Positions 22,603 to 34,691 of a DNA stretch of 64,000 bases are shown piece by piece. The notes beneath the pieces are model-generated. The model made no database searches. It had not been told where the DNA came from and saw only the letters and a program-made list of their open reading frames with translations. The stretch is from positions 2,852,001-2,916,000 of the forward strand of contig NC_068974.1 of NCBI RefSeq assembly GCF_016808095.1, in the 5' to 3' direction. Source of the stretch: Vigna angularis (Eukaryota > Streptophyta > Magnoliopsida > Fabales > Fabaceae). A program made the translations under genes and the position numbers. Each line of letters starts with the position of its first letter. The stretch's first letter is position 1.

Positions 22603-23079
22603 ATAAGAAAGAGTCAGGATCGAACGGTTTTACAAAACCAATTACCGAACGATTGCTTACAAAAAAACCAACATCTACTACCACCGAACGACCTAAGGTT
22701 CGGCCTTAACTTCAACGTCCACCAGATTCTCCTCTTCAATCACGTCTTCCAACAATGCTTCTCCTTCTGCTCACATCCACACGGATGATCATTGAAAGAC
22801 AAGACGGACGTACAAGTACGAGACAACAAAAGAAAACACAGGGTAAGCTTATGTAATTTAATTCACACATCAACATATAATATTAAACATTCCAATACCA
22901 CAAGAACAATTCAACATATATATAACGATACAAAAACTAACACTAGACTGACCGTCCGGACTATATGAATCTGTGTAGCTACAGGTGTTCGTGCACCCGG
23001 GTGATGTAGTAACTGGGATACACTCAACAGCTGCCACCCGAGGTTAGCCCTATCCAAAGTACCCCTAAGGATTAGGACC
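22603..23079 (-). repeat. Second piece of the LTR of element C
   Basis: It continues the LTR after the CACTA insertion. The reverse complement shows the CATCCGTGTGGATG and GTCCGGACGGTC-like landmarks found at 15353 and 15165 in the LTR of A. There is no gene. Confidence 0.85.
23075..23079. repeat. Target site duplication GGACC (left) of the solo LTR
   Basis: It matches 25985-25989. The uninterrupted order AGGACCTCCTGCC corresponds to the reverse of 15037-15047 in the LTR of A. Confidence 0.9.
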
Positions 23080-23599
23080 TGTAACACCCCAAATAATTTA
23101 AAGGGTATTAGTGGTAGTAAAGACTAAATTAATTTGATATCTGATATAAACAATCAAACTTTATTGCAATTCTTCCAAAGTACAATTCCAAACTTACAAA
23201 CTTTAAATAATATAGTCTTCACCACTTAACATAAATTCGAAATTTAACTTATAAGTCTTACACAACATATTTTTCCAATGCAATTTATTCTTTTTATAAA
23301 AAGCCCTGAAAGTTTTTCCCTGCATCTCTCTCATCATCTCTAAGCTTTTTCAACCGTATCTGCAACATTATCTGCTCACATATAACGTGAGTTATATGAT
23401 CATAGCACAAAAAAATAAGGGTAAGCCAATCATATCATACAATCATTAAACTTACTTATAATATAAATGTTTCAATCATGTATTTGTGCAAGTTATAAAT
23501 ATCATTATCCCGATGTTATTAATTCATTTTATTTTTAACTTCTTCAAAATCATCTTTCTCATTTTTATAGACTTTACAAGTATACCATGCTTACTCACG

Positions 23600-23830
23600 A
23601 AGTCTTATGGTCAGACCGCCCTCTGCCTGCTTCCTTAAGCCTTACTTGTATACTATGTCTTACTTCTGAAGCCTTATGGTCAGACCTCTCTCTGCCTACT
23701 TCTATAAAACTTATGAATCATATGTTTATGTCAAAGCCTTATGGTCAGACCACCTTCTACCTGCTTTCATAAAACTTACGAATCATATGTTTATGTCAAA
23801 ATCTTATGGTCAGACCACTTTCTGTCTGCT
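23600..23830. repeat. Tandem repeat of about 65 bp in the solo LTR
   Basis: Four units share CTTATGGTCAGACC followed by CTGCCTRCTTYCATAAA-like sequence, starting near 23604, 23667, 23736 and 23804. Confidence 0.8.
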
Positions 23831-24289
23831 TTCATAAACCTTAGATGTTACATTGCTCATATCAAGCTTTCATGGTATAAACCGAACATACTACTCCCAG
23901 TAGTAAACGTCATTTCACAAGAAATGATTTCTTATATCCACTCCAACATTTCATAAAATCAACAATTCATACCCTCTTATCCACCTAACTCAATTATGTT
24001 CATTCTTTAATCATAAATTGATAATAACCCATTTTGGTATCAATAAATTAAACATAGTGCCAGATATCATACTTCCTATCATAAACTCATTTTTCCCATA
24101 ATGAGTATAACTCAACAGATTTTCACCAATCAAAGGTCATAGATCAGCCAAAATACATCAACATATCTTAGGAACTACATATTAAAGTTTGGGCTTAATG
24201 TAACGGTAAATGAAATATATATGAAGCTTTTACCATGTTAACTCAAGAACAAAAATATAGTGTTCATCATACTTTTCAAAATTTCGAGA

Positions 24290-25030
24290 TTTATATCTCA
24301 ACTCATAGACTTCTAATTACAAATCCAAACGGTCAAATTATAGAAATATATCTTAGGAATCATATATAAAACTTTCAGGTTAATCTAACGGTCAAATAGA
24401 ACAAAATCTATATTTTACCGAGAGGACTCAGTAACACAATAACAGGGGTAATTAATTTACTCAAACATGCAGAACTTATTTCTCCAAGTACAGACTCTCA
24501 ATTAATGATCCGAACGGTCAAATTATAGAACTATATCTTAGAAATCATATATCAAATTTTCAGGTTAATCTAACGGTCAAATAGAACAAAATCTATATTT
24601 TACCGAAAGAACTCAGTAACACAATAACAGTGGTAATTAATTTACTCAAACATGCATAACTTATTTCTCCAAGTAAAGACTCTTTATTAACGATCCTAAC
24701 GGTAAAACTATAGAAATATATCTTAGGAATCATATATTAAAGTTTTAGCTTAATCTAACGGTCAAATAGAATACAATCTATATTTTACCGAGAGGACTCA
24801 GTAACACAATAACAGGGGTAGTTAATTTACTCAAACATGAATAACTTGGTCAAATTATAGAAATATATCTTATGAATCATATATCAAATTTGCAGGTTAA
24901 TCTAACGGTCAAATAGAACAGAATCTATATTTTACCGAGACAACTTAGTAACAGAACTACAGGGGTAACTAATTTACTCAAACATGTAGGATTTATTTCT
25001 CCAAGTACAAACTTCTATTTCTAAATCCGA
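24290..25030. repeat. Tandem repeat of about 160-185 bp in the solo LTR
   Basis: Four to five diverged units share CCGAACGGTCAAA, ATATATCTTAGGAATCATAT, TCTAACGGTCAAATAGAA and ACTCAGTAACACAATAACAG. The last landmark recurs near 24428, 24610, 24790 and 24945. Confidence 0.8.
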
Positions 25031-25989
25031 ACGGTCAAAGTGTAGTAATAGGTCTTAGGATTCACGTATTAAAATGTTAGCTAAATCCAACGGTGAAAAC
25101 AGTTAACATAAAATTTTCACAACAGTGACTCAAAAATAAGAAATTATAATCATGAAAACCAAATTTACACAAGTCAATAGATAACTACCATTACCAAAAT
25201 TTTAACATATTCATATTCATGATCATAACAAGAAAGGATTAGCTCCCCTACCATCAAAATAATCTTAATATAAAAATTCAGGGGAAATAAGAAGTTGAAT
25301 CTGACAGAGCCGGTTAAACAACTTCCCATCCTTCCAAAAATACAATATAAATAAATAAGAAAACAATAAAAGGTATGGGGAATACAAGAAGTTGAATCTG
25401 GCAGAGCCGGTTAGATAACTTTTAATCCATCCAAAAATACAAAAAAATAAACAACTAATAACATACAAATGGCATAACATAATCAACATCACATTTTACA
25501 ACTATCACACTTGGATCTAAACACAGAAGCGTGTTCTCATTCAAAATTCAAGATCATACAGAAACAAAATACTTCATATTCAAGATTTAAGATTAGACAA
25601 AAGCAAAATATTGCATATTCAAGACTCAAGATAATACAAAACGAAATACTCAAGGTTAGCTCCCCTTACCTCTATTACTGACTTAATCTCCTCGTTCCCC
25701 AAAAACTTCCAGAATCTCCCCTTTGCAACTAGAAATTCTTTCAACTCTCTTCTCTCAAAATTTTCTAAGTTTTTGGTGTCCATTTTACTATTCATTTTAA
25801 TATTACAAAAATAATTTTTTATTTACAATTTGATGAATTCTGATCTCTTATGACTCAAGAATACGTGGAATACTTATCCCTTTTACAAATTAATTTTTTT
25901 ACTATTCACTTTTTACTATTCACATTTTACTATTCATTTTTTTTATCTAGTATCTAAATTACAAATATTTTCAAGGGTCTTACAGGACC

Positions 25990-27591
25990 TCCTGCCGTTC
26001 CCACACATGACCTACCCTCCTCTACGTGAGGACGAGTACTCACAGAATATCAGGATGAACTGCCAACATTAGCATGCCCACAGTCATACTTTACAAAAAT
26101 CCAATATTTAATACATGAGTCGTTCCTCCCTGGAACGCTCGTTCAAAAACCACAACCATTTATTCATCTCATATATTGTTCCTCCTTTATTTCCACTTCA
26201 TTATCAATTTCATCATCAGTTACAAGGACACAAAATAACGAACGTTCAGTCCTCTTCAGAACGAGGACGAACGATAAGAAAGAGATCGATGATTCTCTTG
26301 TTCAGAATAGAATAAGGCGAAGAGAGTTACTTTTGGATTTACGAAATGAACCGAGTAAAATGGAGCAATATATATGATGAACGGTATCCACCACGTGAGT
26401 CAGTTGAATGAACTAACTCTCTTGAGTTCAAACCGATACTTAAGGAATAAGTCAAATGTGGAGGCCTTAGGCCGGACCAAATAAAGGAGACTGATCAAGA
26501 GGTTAAGAAATTATATTTAGAATAGTTCACATACAGAAATCCAATGCCAGTAAATGACCGAACATGGTAAAAGGAAATATTACTGAAGTTGGATGAACGC
26601 TATTTCAACAAGCTTGATAATTAAAGACAAGTATGAGCGTCCGGTATAAGACCGAACACTAATTAGTACGGACGCTAGGTGTAAGACCGAGCGCCACTTA
26701 CGAGCGCTAAATATAAGACCGAGCACTACTAGTCTTAAAGTATGAGGGTGTATATATGTATTACTTTATTTCGGATATCCGGGTACAACTATGCTTGAAC
26801 GAACGCTCAAACATAGTTTTCCACATGAGGACGCTCGTCCTCGATTAGAATTCTCTCCAAATCAAAGAATTCCAATTTTAAACAGTTTACTAGAACAAAC
26901 CGAACGGTAGAGGACCGTTCGATAACGAACGTACTTTATCATAATGAGAATTTCATATTCAGAATTTCATCTATTTTCAACTCAAGTTTTCAACATATCA
27001 GTTCATACCTCATAAATTCATATCAAGTATCAATTTACATACTTTATAGAGTTTCACATTAATAATTCATACTCCAAAACGATTACTCATATTCACATTC
27101 ATACATATTAACCATCATCATATATATCAGGCAGCATGCATCATATTCATTCCTCCAGCATGCATCATATTCATTCCTCCAAACAACGGACATTCATACA
27201 ATAAGACAACATACAAATGTGAATTAAATTAAATAAGCTTCCCTTACCTGGATCAGTGAGTGAAATGTCCTAAACGTAAGGTTTTGGGTTCGCCCGTCTA
27301 CAGCTTTATACCCTCAAAGGTCACTTAACTCTTGTAACTAAATCTATCCACATAAAAATATCAAGAATAACTTAGACTATATCCCTGCATGCAACCAGAA
27401 CTTGGTCTTGCATGTAACCCAAGAACGAATAGCTAAGGTCGAGAAACTTACCAGTTTCAGAATCTGGAACTGTTCGGTCCAGATTGAAGCTTACGACACC
27501 GGGAATAAGTCTACGGTCTCTGAATGATGAACGGAGAAGAGAATAGTGAGTTACAGTAGAAAGAAGGGGAATTTCTAGAGAGAAGGAGGAG
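25990..27591 (-). repeat. Third piece of the LTR of element C
   Basis: It resumes TCCTGCCGTTCCCACACATG, the reverse counterpart of 15022-15041 in A, and runs to the D insertion. It contains the CGAACG-type motifs and a CTCCTTCTCTC stretch that corresponds to 13527-13563 of A. There is no gene. Confidence 0.85.
27587..27591. repeat. Target site duplication AGGAG (left) of element D
   Basis: It matches 52542-52546. Rejoining gives a CTCCTCC-type stretch as in the LTR of A at 13527-13533. Confidence 0.88.
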
Positions 27592-27910
27592 TGTCGCAAC
27601 CGGAATCGCGACGGGACGACGATCCAATAAAAAGAAGAGAATAAATATTGAAAAGAGATTTTGGAGTCGCCACCATAGTTTATTCTGGAAAACTACGGAA
27701 AAACCATAAAATGATAAGGCATGGTCAAATACAACCAGATTCTTGGCTCGGGAGTCGGTTACGTGTAGGGAAGGTATTAGTACCCTACAACGCCTGCCCT
27801 AAGGCAGTACCTTTAACTAAATGCGCGAATGTAGATGTGGTTTTCAAAATGTTTAACTTTCCCTTAAAATAAAACTCAAAAGAAACCAACAATATTTTTT
27901 AGCTTTTTGG

Positions 27911-28130
27911 GGCCCGACAAGGACTGACCTTGCTCCTACGTATTCTCATGTGAGAAATCAGGGTTACGTAGTTCTTTTAGAAAACTGTTTGAGAAAATTG
28001 TTTGGAAAATTGTTTGAGAAATTGTTTGGAAAATGATTTGGATTTTTTTTTGGGAAAGTGAGCCTGACAAGGACTGGCCTTGCTCCTACGTATCTCCACT
28101 TTTGATGGAGAATCAAGGATCACGTAGTTC
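27911..28130 (-). repeat. Paired hairpin repeats in the left LTR of D
   Basis: Two units (27911-27974, 28061-28130) each have GACAAGGACTGRCCTTG, then an outer stem CTACGTA/TACGTAG (or ACGTAG) around an inner inverted repeat: TTCTCA/TGAGAA in the first and TCTCCA/TGGAGA in the second. They lie near the 3' end of the LTR in the sense of D. Confidence 0.7.
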
Positions 28131-28204
28131 TGCAGGCGATATGGTTTGTAGTTTTGAAAAAGTGAATGTTTTTGGTTTTTGAGGATTTTTATATTTTATT
28201 TTTT

Positions 28205-28650
28205 TTTTGGTATTTTTGAAGAAAGAGAAAAGGTTTTTGGCACAAGGACGATGCGTGCGATCACACATGTGCCTAAACCTTTAAAACATATTTTTTGGTA
28301 TTTTTGAAGAAAGAGAAAAGGTTTTTGGCACAAGGACGATGCGTGCGATCACACATGTGCCTAAACCTTTAAACATATTTTTTGGTATTTTTGAAGAAAG
28401 AGAAAAGGTTTTTGGCACAAGGACGATGCGTGCGATCACACATGTGCCTAAACCTTTAAAACATATTTTTTGGTATTTTTGAAGAAAGAGAAAAGGTTTT
28501 TGGCACAAGGACGATGCATGCGATCACACATGTGCCTAAACCTTTAAAACATATTTTTTGGTATTTTTGAAGAAAGAGAAAAGGTTTTTGGCACAAGGAC
28601 GATGCGTGCGATCACACATGTGCCTAAACCTTTAAAACATATTTTTTATT
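28205..28650. repeat. Tandem repeat of about 88 bp, five units, in the left LTR of D
   Basis: Each unit carries GGTATTTTTGAAGAAAGAG, GGCACAAGGACGATGCGTGC and CACATGTGCCTAAACC. The fourth unit has GCATGC instead of GCGTGC. The right LTR has seven units (48930-49540). Confidence 0.92.
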
Positions 28651-29473
28651 ATTTTTTATTTTCTTTTTATTTTTTATGAACAAATTTGACAAAACATAAA
28701 GATACAAATACATAACCACATATGAAAATAAAACAATCAAGTAAGCATAAAACAAAATAACCAATAGGCATAAAGGTGTAGAGATAAAAACCAGAGGTGT
28801 GCGGAGTAAAATTGAAGTTCCTTTGCTTGGGCCAATGCTGTCAGGGGTGTGAAGATGAAAAAAGAACAGGGGGTGCGTGAAAAAGTTCCTTCCTTTTTTT
28901 TGTTTTTGTATCCGCTAGGTAAAAAAAAAAGAAACTGGAGGTGCATTTAGTGTACGCTTGTCAGGTCCAAATCTTTTTCTTCTTCTTCTTCTCTTTTTTT
29001 AGTTTTGTTTGCAGAGAATGGGTTTAAGCCCACACGAAATGAGGTATGAATGGAAATTTACGTTTCTGGGAATATGATTTAGTCCACAGCTGGGCCCAAG
29101 GCCTATTTTCCTTTCCCCTTACTTCAGAACACTTCCAAGATTCTCACCCTCTTCATCAAAAAAAACAAAAGCTTAGGGTCTTCCTCCCAGAACAGCCAAC
29201 GGAGGCACCTCCACGCGACGCCACTGCCTCAACCAACACCGGCTTCCGTCAGCCGCAGTCCAAGCCACCGCCGGTACGCTGACCACCGCCACTCACCGCT
29301 GGAGTCCCACACTCCCCTTTTTTTTCCTTCTCCTCGCGCGCGTGAGGCCACCTCTGCCAAGCCGGCTGCCGCGAAGAGATCCCCGCCCGATCTCTGATGT
29401 TGCCAGCAGTTCACAGGCGTTTCCAAGGCCGCCGCTAGCCGCAGCGTCAGATCTTGCCTCTTCTTCGCTGTTG

Positions 29474-29478
29474 ATGGT
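29474..29478. repeat. Target site duplication ATGGT (left) of element E
   Basis: It matches 34692-34696. The undisturbed LTR copy at about 50371 shows the same site once. Confidence 0.95.
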
Positions 29479-30532
29479 TGTACCGACAGGCCCTCCCAGC
29501 ATAAGGAACGTCCGCCCGAGTGCTGGACGGACGTTCGCCCATGGAGTGGACGCTCGCCCGGGGACGCTCGCCCAAGAGCTGGGGCACCCGCCCAATATGG
29601 AACGTCCGTCCGAGTGCTGGACGTTCGCCCAAGTAGGACGTCCGCCCATGAAGTGGACGCTCGCCCAAGTGCTGGACGACCGCCCAATGTGGAACGCCCG
29701 ACAGTATGAAGCGTCCGCCCAGTATGGGGCATCCGCCCAATTGTGGAACGTCCGAGTGCTGGACGTTCGCCCAATAGCCGGACGTCCGCCCAAGAAGTAG
29801 CACGTCCGCCTCCCAAAGAGAGGACATCCGCCCAGAGTAGGACGTTCGCCCAAGAGCTGGACGTTCGCCTAAGGATTGGACGTCCGCCCATGGAATTGAG
29901 GTCCGCCCAAGAGCCGGACGCCCGCCCAGGGAACATCCCTGACCGACCCTCATTCCCAGCCTATGTACTTCGCTGATTACATGGTTAAGCACTAATGACA
30001 CATCAAGTTCTTAATAAAGATTAAGGTGTTATTGGGCCGTTTGAAGGCCCCCAAAAGGTAAAAGCCCATTACGATCAGTATAAATAAAGGTCTCAGGTAT
30101 GATTTCAGACCAGATTGCTTAGAACGCAACTCATGCATGCATTATTCAATACCCTGTCATATTACTGACTTGAGCGTCGGAGTGCCTTTAGCAGGTACCC
30201 GGCCCCTCCCCATTGGGAGGGTGAAGCAGCGCTAAGGAGAAGAGGGACGCCCGTCCAGTTTGGAACTGAATGCCAGGGATCATCCGCCAGGAGGGGAGGA
30301 CGTCCGTCCCGCTTGAAGCAGGGAGCGAACGTCCGGCTCCAGTATTCACCATCAGTCGCCCGTTTTCTCAACCGCCCGGCAGTGCGTCTTCGTCGTTCAC
30401 CCGGCTCGTCTTCGAGTGAAGGATCACCCGCCATCGGTCGTCCGTCCGCACTCACAATAGGTCGTCCGCCCGTCCGCCTTCAACAGTAAGCTCGTGTGTT
30501 TTTGCAGGGTCCGCCCGGATCCAGCCGAAACA
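29479..30532 (+). repeat. 5' LTR of element E
   Basis: It begins TGTACCGACAGG and ends CCGAAACA. The first 450 bp are made of GGACGTCCGCCCA-type short repeats. A TATAAATA box near 30080-30087 is the likely core promoter. It pairs with 33638-34691. Confidence 0.92.
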
Positions 30533-30534
30533 TT

Positions 30535-30552
30535 TGGCGCCCACCGTGGGGC
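30535..30552 (+). other. Primer-binding-site-like sequence of element E
   Basis: TGGCGCCCACCGTGGGGC starts two bases after the LTR, the expected place for tRNA priming. I am not certain which tRNA it matches. Confidence 0.65.
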
Positions 30553-30559
30553 CGTGTAA

Positions 30560-32010
30560 CTTCGGTTACCCAAAGGTGACCACAAGAAATGAGCACAAAC
30601 AACCCCATCACCGCCACGTCACAGTCGCTCGGCCTCCACACATTTAAGAACGTTCGGCCTCAGAATCATGTCGGCCGTTCGGCCTCTTCATATGTAAGGA
30701 CGCTCGGTCTCAGCAGTGTCTCGACCGTTCAACCTATTCTCGGCCGTTTGGACATATTTTCGACCTTACAAAAGAGAGCGTTCGTCCAATCCGGACTTAA
30801 GCGATCGTCCGCCCTGATTCAGAGAGCGCTCGTCCAATCCGGACTCTAGCGCTCGTCCGTCCAACTTCAAAGAGCGCCCATCCACTTCGCTGAAGCGCTC
30901 GTCCATCACGCCTCATCAGGCGCTCGTCCATAAGGCCTTAACGGCCGGTCTCATCATAACCTAGGACGTTCGGCCTCAGCAGTCTTGGCCGTTCAGCCTC
31001 CTTCTATTTAAGGACGCTCATCCAGGGACGTCCGGTCATTTTCACTATTTCGCCATTCGGCCTCCACCTGATTAAGAGCGTTCGGCCTCATTACAGTCTC
31101 GGCCATTCGGCCTCAGCCTTTTCTCGGCCTTTTGGCCATAGCATATTTTCGGTTCGGTTACCCAAAGGTGACCACGAGAAATGACCACGGACACCCCATC
31201 ACCAGTACTTCACAGCCGTTCGACATATGTCCTCGGCCGCTCGGCCTCAACGTATTAAAGGTCGTTCGGTCTCAGCATTGCCTTGGTCGTTCGGCCTCAA
31301 CAGGATTTCGGCCTTTCGACCTCCACGTTATTGTACCATTCGGCCTCAGCATAGTCTCGGCCGTTCGGCCTCGACCTATTCTCGGCCATTTGGACTCATA
31401 TTTTTGACCTTACAAGGTACGAACACACCCTTTAAGCTAGAAATACGATCATGTTTACCTTATGCTGCAGGTGACCAACCAAGCCGGACTGAAGCGTTCG
31501 TCCAATCCGGACCTAAGCGCTCGTCCGCCCGGATTCAAAAAGCGCTCGTCCAAATCTGGACTCAAGCGCTCGTCCAGTCTCAAAGAGCGCCCGTCCACTT
31601 GGCTGTAGCCAGCGATCGGCCGAAAAGCTTATAGTAGCACTCATCCATCACGCCTCATCAGGCGCTCGGCCATTGGGCCTCAACTCGCGCCACGTCCGTC
31701 CTCAACATGTTATCGGCCGTCCGGCCTCAACATATTATCGGCCCGCTCAGCCTCATTGTATTATCGACCGTCCGGCCTCCATATTTAAAGACGATCGACC
31801 TCAGCCTATCTTCGGCCGTTCGGCCTCATCCTGATTAAGGCCATTCGGCCTCCACATGATTAAGAGCGTTCGGCCTCAGCACAGTCTCGGCCGATCGGCC
31901 TCAACCTCTTCTCTGCCACTCGGCCATAGCATATTTTCGGCCTTACAAGGTACGGACACAACTTTCTTTAAACTTAAAATTCGCTATGTTCCCTTCATGG
32001 TACAGGTAAC
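30560..32010 (+). repeat. CGGCCGTTCGGCCTC-rich interior of element E
   Basis: This stretch of about 1.4 kb contains dozens of short motifs of the type CGGCCGTTCGGCCTCA and GCGCTCGTCCA at irregular spacing, with no long ORF likely to be real. GGTTACCCAAAGGTGACCAC recurs at about 30563 and 31146, showing an older duplication. Confidence 0.75.
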
Positions 32011-32033
32011 CGGCAACAATGGCGATAAAGAGA

Positions 32034-32300
32034 AAGACCGTCCGCCCTACCAAACTCCAAGCTGGTGAAAAAGAGTGTTCCAACGAGAACAACTCTCAGC
32101 TTGGTTGGGCGACGGAGCGAAAGACCGTCCGCCCTACCAAACTCCAAGCTGGTGAAAAAGAGTGTTCCAACGAGAACAACTCTCAGCTTGGTTGGGCGAC
32201 GGAGCGAAAGACCGTCCGCCCTACTAAACTCCAAGCTGGTGAAAAAGAGTGTTCCAACGAGAACAACTCTCAGCTTGGTTGGACGACGGAGCAAAAGACC
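32034..32300 (+). repeat. 87-bp tandem repeat, three units, in element E
   Basis: Units carry GACCGTCCGCCCTACCAAAC, GTGTTCCAACGAGAACAACT and CTTGGTTGGGCGACGG at 87-bp spacing (for example 32048 and 32135). The same repeat, in the same orientation relative to the element, occurs in F at 59515-59940. Confidence 0.93.
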
Positions 32301-32885
32301 GGCCTTCCATAACTTAGCCAAATCTGGCATTCAGCAAGTGACCGGCCTTCCATAACTTAGCCAAATCTGGCATTCAGCAAGAGCCGGCCGTCCATAACTT
32401 AGCCAAATCTGGCATTCAGCAAGTGACCGGCCTTCCATAACTTAGCCAAATCTGGCATTCAGCAAGTGACCGGCCTTCCATAACTTAGCCAAATCTGGCA
32501 TTCAGCAAGAGCCGGCCGTCCATAACTTAGCCAAATCTGGCATTCAGCAAGTGACCGGCCTTCCATAACTTAGCCAAATCTGGCATTCAGCAAGTGACCG
32601 GCCTTCCATAACTTAGCCAAATCTGGCATTCAGCAAGAGCCGGCCGTCCATAACTTAGCCAAATCTGGCATTCAGCAAGTGACCGGCCTTCCATAACTTA
32701 GCCAAATCTGGCATTCAGCAAATGACCGGCCATCCGTAACAGCCAAATCTGGCATTCAGCAAGAGCCGGCCATCCGTAACTTAGCCAAATATGGCATTCA
32801 GCAAGTGATCGGCCGTCCATAACTTAGCCAAATCTGGCATTCATCAAGTGACCGGCCGTCCATAACTTAGCCAAGACTAGCATCC
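32296..32885 (+). repeat. 43-bp tandem repeat, about 13 units, in element E
   Basis: Units read ACCGGCCTTCCATAACTTAG then CCAAATCTGGCATTCAGCAA, with variants GAGCCGGCCGTCC. It is directly repeated without unique spacers, so it is a tandem array and not CRISPR-like. Confidence 0.93.
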
Positions 32886-32943
32886 AGGTATGCCAAGACA
32901 ACCACCACATGGACCCAACAGTTCGGGGACCATCTAGAAAATC

Positions 32944-33600
32944 CCTTCGCACAATAAAATTATGCTCGGGCTTGGGGGGCTTATGTTCTGATAGGTCCTC
33001 CCGGCAGTTGGTAATCCGGACGTCCGCCAAGTAGTCTAGGACCGTCCGTCCTTGGAAACAGGACGTCCGCCCAGCAGTCAGGACCGAACGAACGGCCAAC
33101 CAACTGAAAGGTGGACGTTCGCCCAAAGAAGTAGGACGTCCGACAAAGGAGTGAACGACCGCCCAAGGAATTGATGGCCGCCCAAAGTGAAGCGTCCGCC
33201 CAAGGTCAAGCGTCCGCCCAAGGTCGAGCGTCCGCTCAGTATGGAACGTCCGCCCGAGTGCTGGACGTTCGCCCAAGTAGGACGTCCGCCCATGAAGTGG
33301 ACGCTCGCCCAAGTGCTGGACGTCCGCCCAATGTGGAACGCCCGACAATATGAAGCGTCCGCCCGCTCAGTATGGAACGTCCGCCCGAGTGCTGGACGTT
33401 CGCCCAAGTAGGACGTCCGCCCATGAAGTGGACGCTCGCCCAAGTGCTGGACGTCCGCCCAATGTGGAACGCCCGACAATATGAAGCGTCCACCCGTGTC
33501 AAGCAACCAAGACCAAACGACCAAATAAACATTAGTCCGAGTTTGCGTGGATCCAGCGGTTTACCAAAAAACGACGCCCATCCAGGCACGGACAAACCCT
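32944..33600 (+). repeat. Degenerate second copy of the purine tract and U3 in element E
   Basis: The junction around the 3' LTR (CTTCGCACAATAAAATTATG, then TCGGGCTTCGGGGGCTTA and TGTACCGACAGGCCCTCCC) is preceded 0.66 kb upstream by a diverged copy (32947-32999, reading TGTTCTGATAGGTCCTCCC). GGACGTCCGCCCA repeats like the LTR start follow, including a block of about 130 bp repeated twice (33237 and 33367). It looks like a partial older LTR end kept inside the element. Confidence 0.75.
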
Positions 33601-33637
33601 TCGCACAATAAAATTATGCTCGGGCTTCGGGGGCTTA

Positions 33638-34691
33638 TGTACCGACAGGCCCTCCCAGCATAAGGAACGTCCGCCCGAGTGCTGGACGGACGTTCGCCCA
33701 TGGAGTGGACGCTCGCCCGGGGACGCTCGCCCAAGAGCTGGGGCACCCGCCCAATATGGAACGTCCGTCCGAGTGCTGGACGTTCGCCCAAGTAGGACGT
33801 CCGCCCATGAAGTGGACGCTCGCCCAAGTGCTGGACGACCGCCCAATGTGGAACGCCCGACAGTATGAAGCGTCCGCCCAGTATGGGGCATCCGCCCAAT
33901 TGTGGAACGTCCGAGTGCTGGACGTTCGCCCAATAGCCGGACGTCCGCCCAAGAAGTAGCACGTCCGCCTCCCAAAGAGAGGACATCCGCCCAGAGTAGG
34001 ACGTTCGCCCAAGAGCTGGACGTTCGCCTAAGGATTGGACGTCCGCCCATGGAATTGAGGTCCGCCCAAGAGCCGGACGCCCGCCCAGGGAACATCCCTG
34101 ACCGACCCTCATTCCCAGCCTATGTACTTCGCTGATTACATGGTTAAGCGCTAATGACACATCAAGTTCTTAATAAAGATTAAGGTGTTATTGGGCCGTT
34201 TGAAGGCCCCCAAAAGGTAAAAGCCCATTACGATCAGTATAAATAAAGGTCTCAGGTATGATTTCAGACCAGATTGCTTAGAACGCAACTCATGCATGCA
34301 TTATTCAATACCCTGTCATATTACTGACTTGAGCGTCGGAGTGCCTTTAGCAGGTACCCGGCCCCTCCCCATTGGGAGGGTGAAGCAGCGCTAAGGAGAA
34401 GAGGGACGCCCGTCCAGTTTGGAACTGAATGCCAGGGATCATCCGCCAGGAGGGGAGGACGTCCGTCCCGCTTGAAGCAGGGAGCGAACGTCCGGCTCCA
34501 GTATTCACCATCAGTCGCCCGTTTTCTCAACCGCCCGGCAGTGCGTCTTCGTCGTTCACCCGGCTCGTCTTCGAGTGAAGGATCACCCGCCATCGGTCGT
34601 CCGTCCGCACTCACAATAGGTCGTCCGCCCGTCCGCCTTCAACAGTAAGCTCGTGTGTTTTTGCAGGGTCCGCCCGGATCCAGCCGAAACA
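33638..34691 (+). repeat. 3' LTR of element E
   Basis: It is 1054 bp and nearly identical to 29479-30532. It is followed directly by the duplicated ATGGT. Confidence 0.92.

Larger units (their letters stand above)
23080..25984 (-). repeat. Solo LTR of a Ty3-type element, 2905 bp
   Basis: On the minus strand it begins TGTAAGACCC and ends GGGTGTTACA, with the duplication GGACC directly on both sides and no internal region, so it is a solo LTR left by recombination between two LTRs. The terminal sequences are of the Tekay/chromovirus kind. It contains two tandem blocks (23600-23830 and about 24290-25020). There is no coding content. Confidence 0.85.
29479..34691 (+). mobile_element. Element E: non-autonomous Tat-like LTR retrotransposon, 5213 bp
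   Basis: Two 1054-bp LTRs (29479-30532, 33638-34691) differ at a single site I could find (A near 29989, G at the matching place near 34149). After the 5' LTR comes TGGCGCCCACCGTGGGGC, a primer-site-like sequence. Before the 3' LTR comes a GGGGGCTTA purine tract. The 3.1-kb interior has no gag or pol, only CGGCCGTTCGGCCTC-rich sequence and tandem repeats. The 87-bp repeat and the purine tract match the Tat element F, so E probably uses the proteins of F-like elements. Confidence 0.9.

Noticed and set aside
32296..32885. Regular 43-bp repeats that could look like a CRISPR array
   Set aside because: Units are directly adjacent with no unique spacers, and the context is a plant retrotransposon.
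29229..34160. Many long overlapping ORFs on both strands rich in Trp, Arg, Gly and Pro
   Set aside because: They come from short GGACGTCCGCCCA-type repeats in the LTRs and interior of E. They have no domain, overlap in several frames, and repeat in both LTRs.
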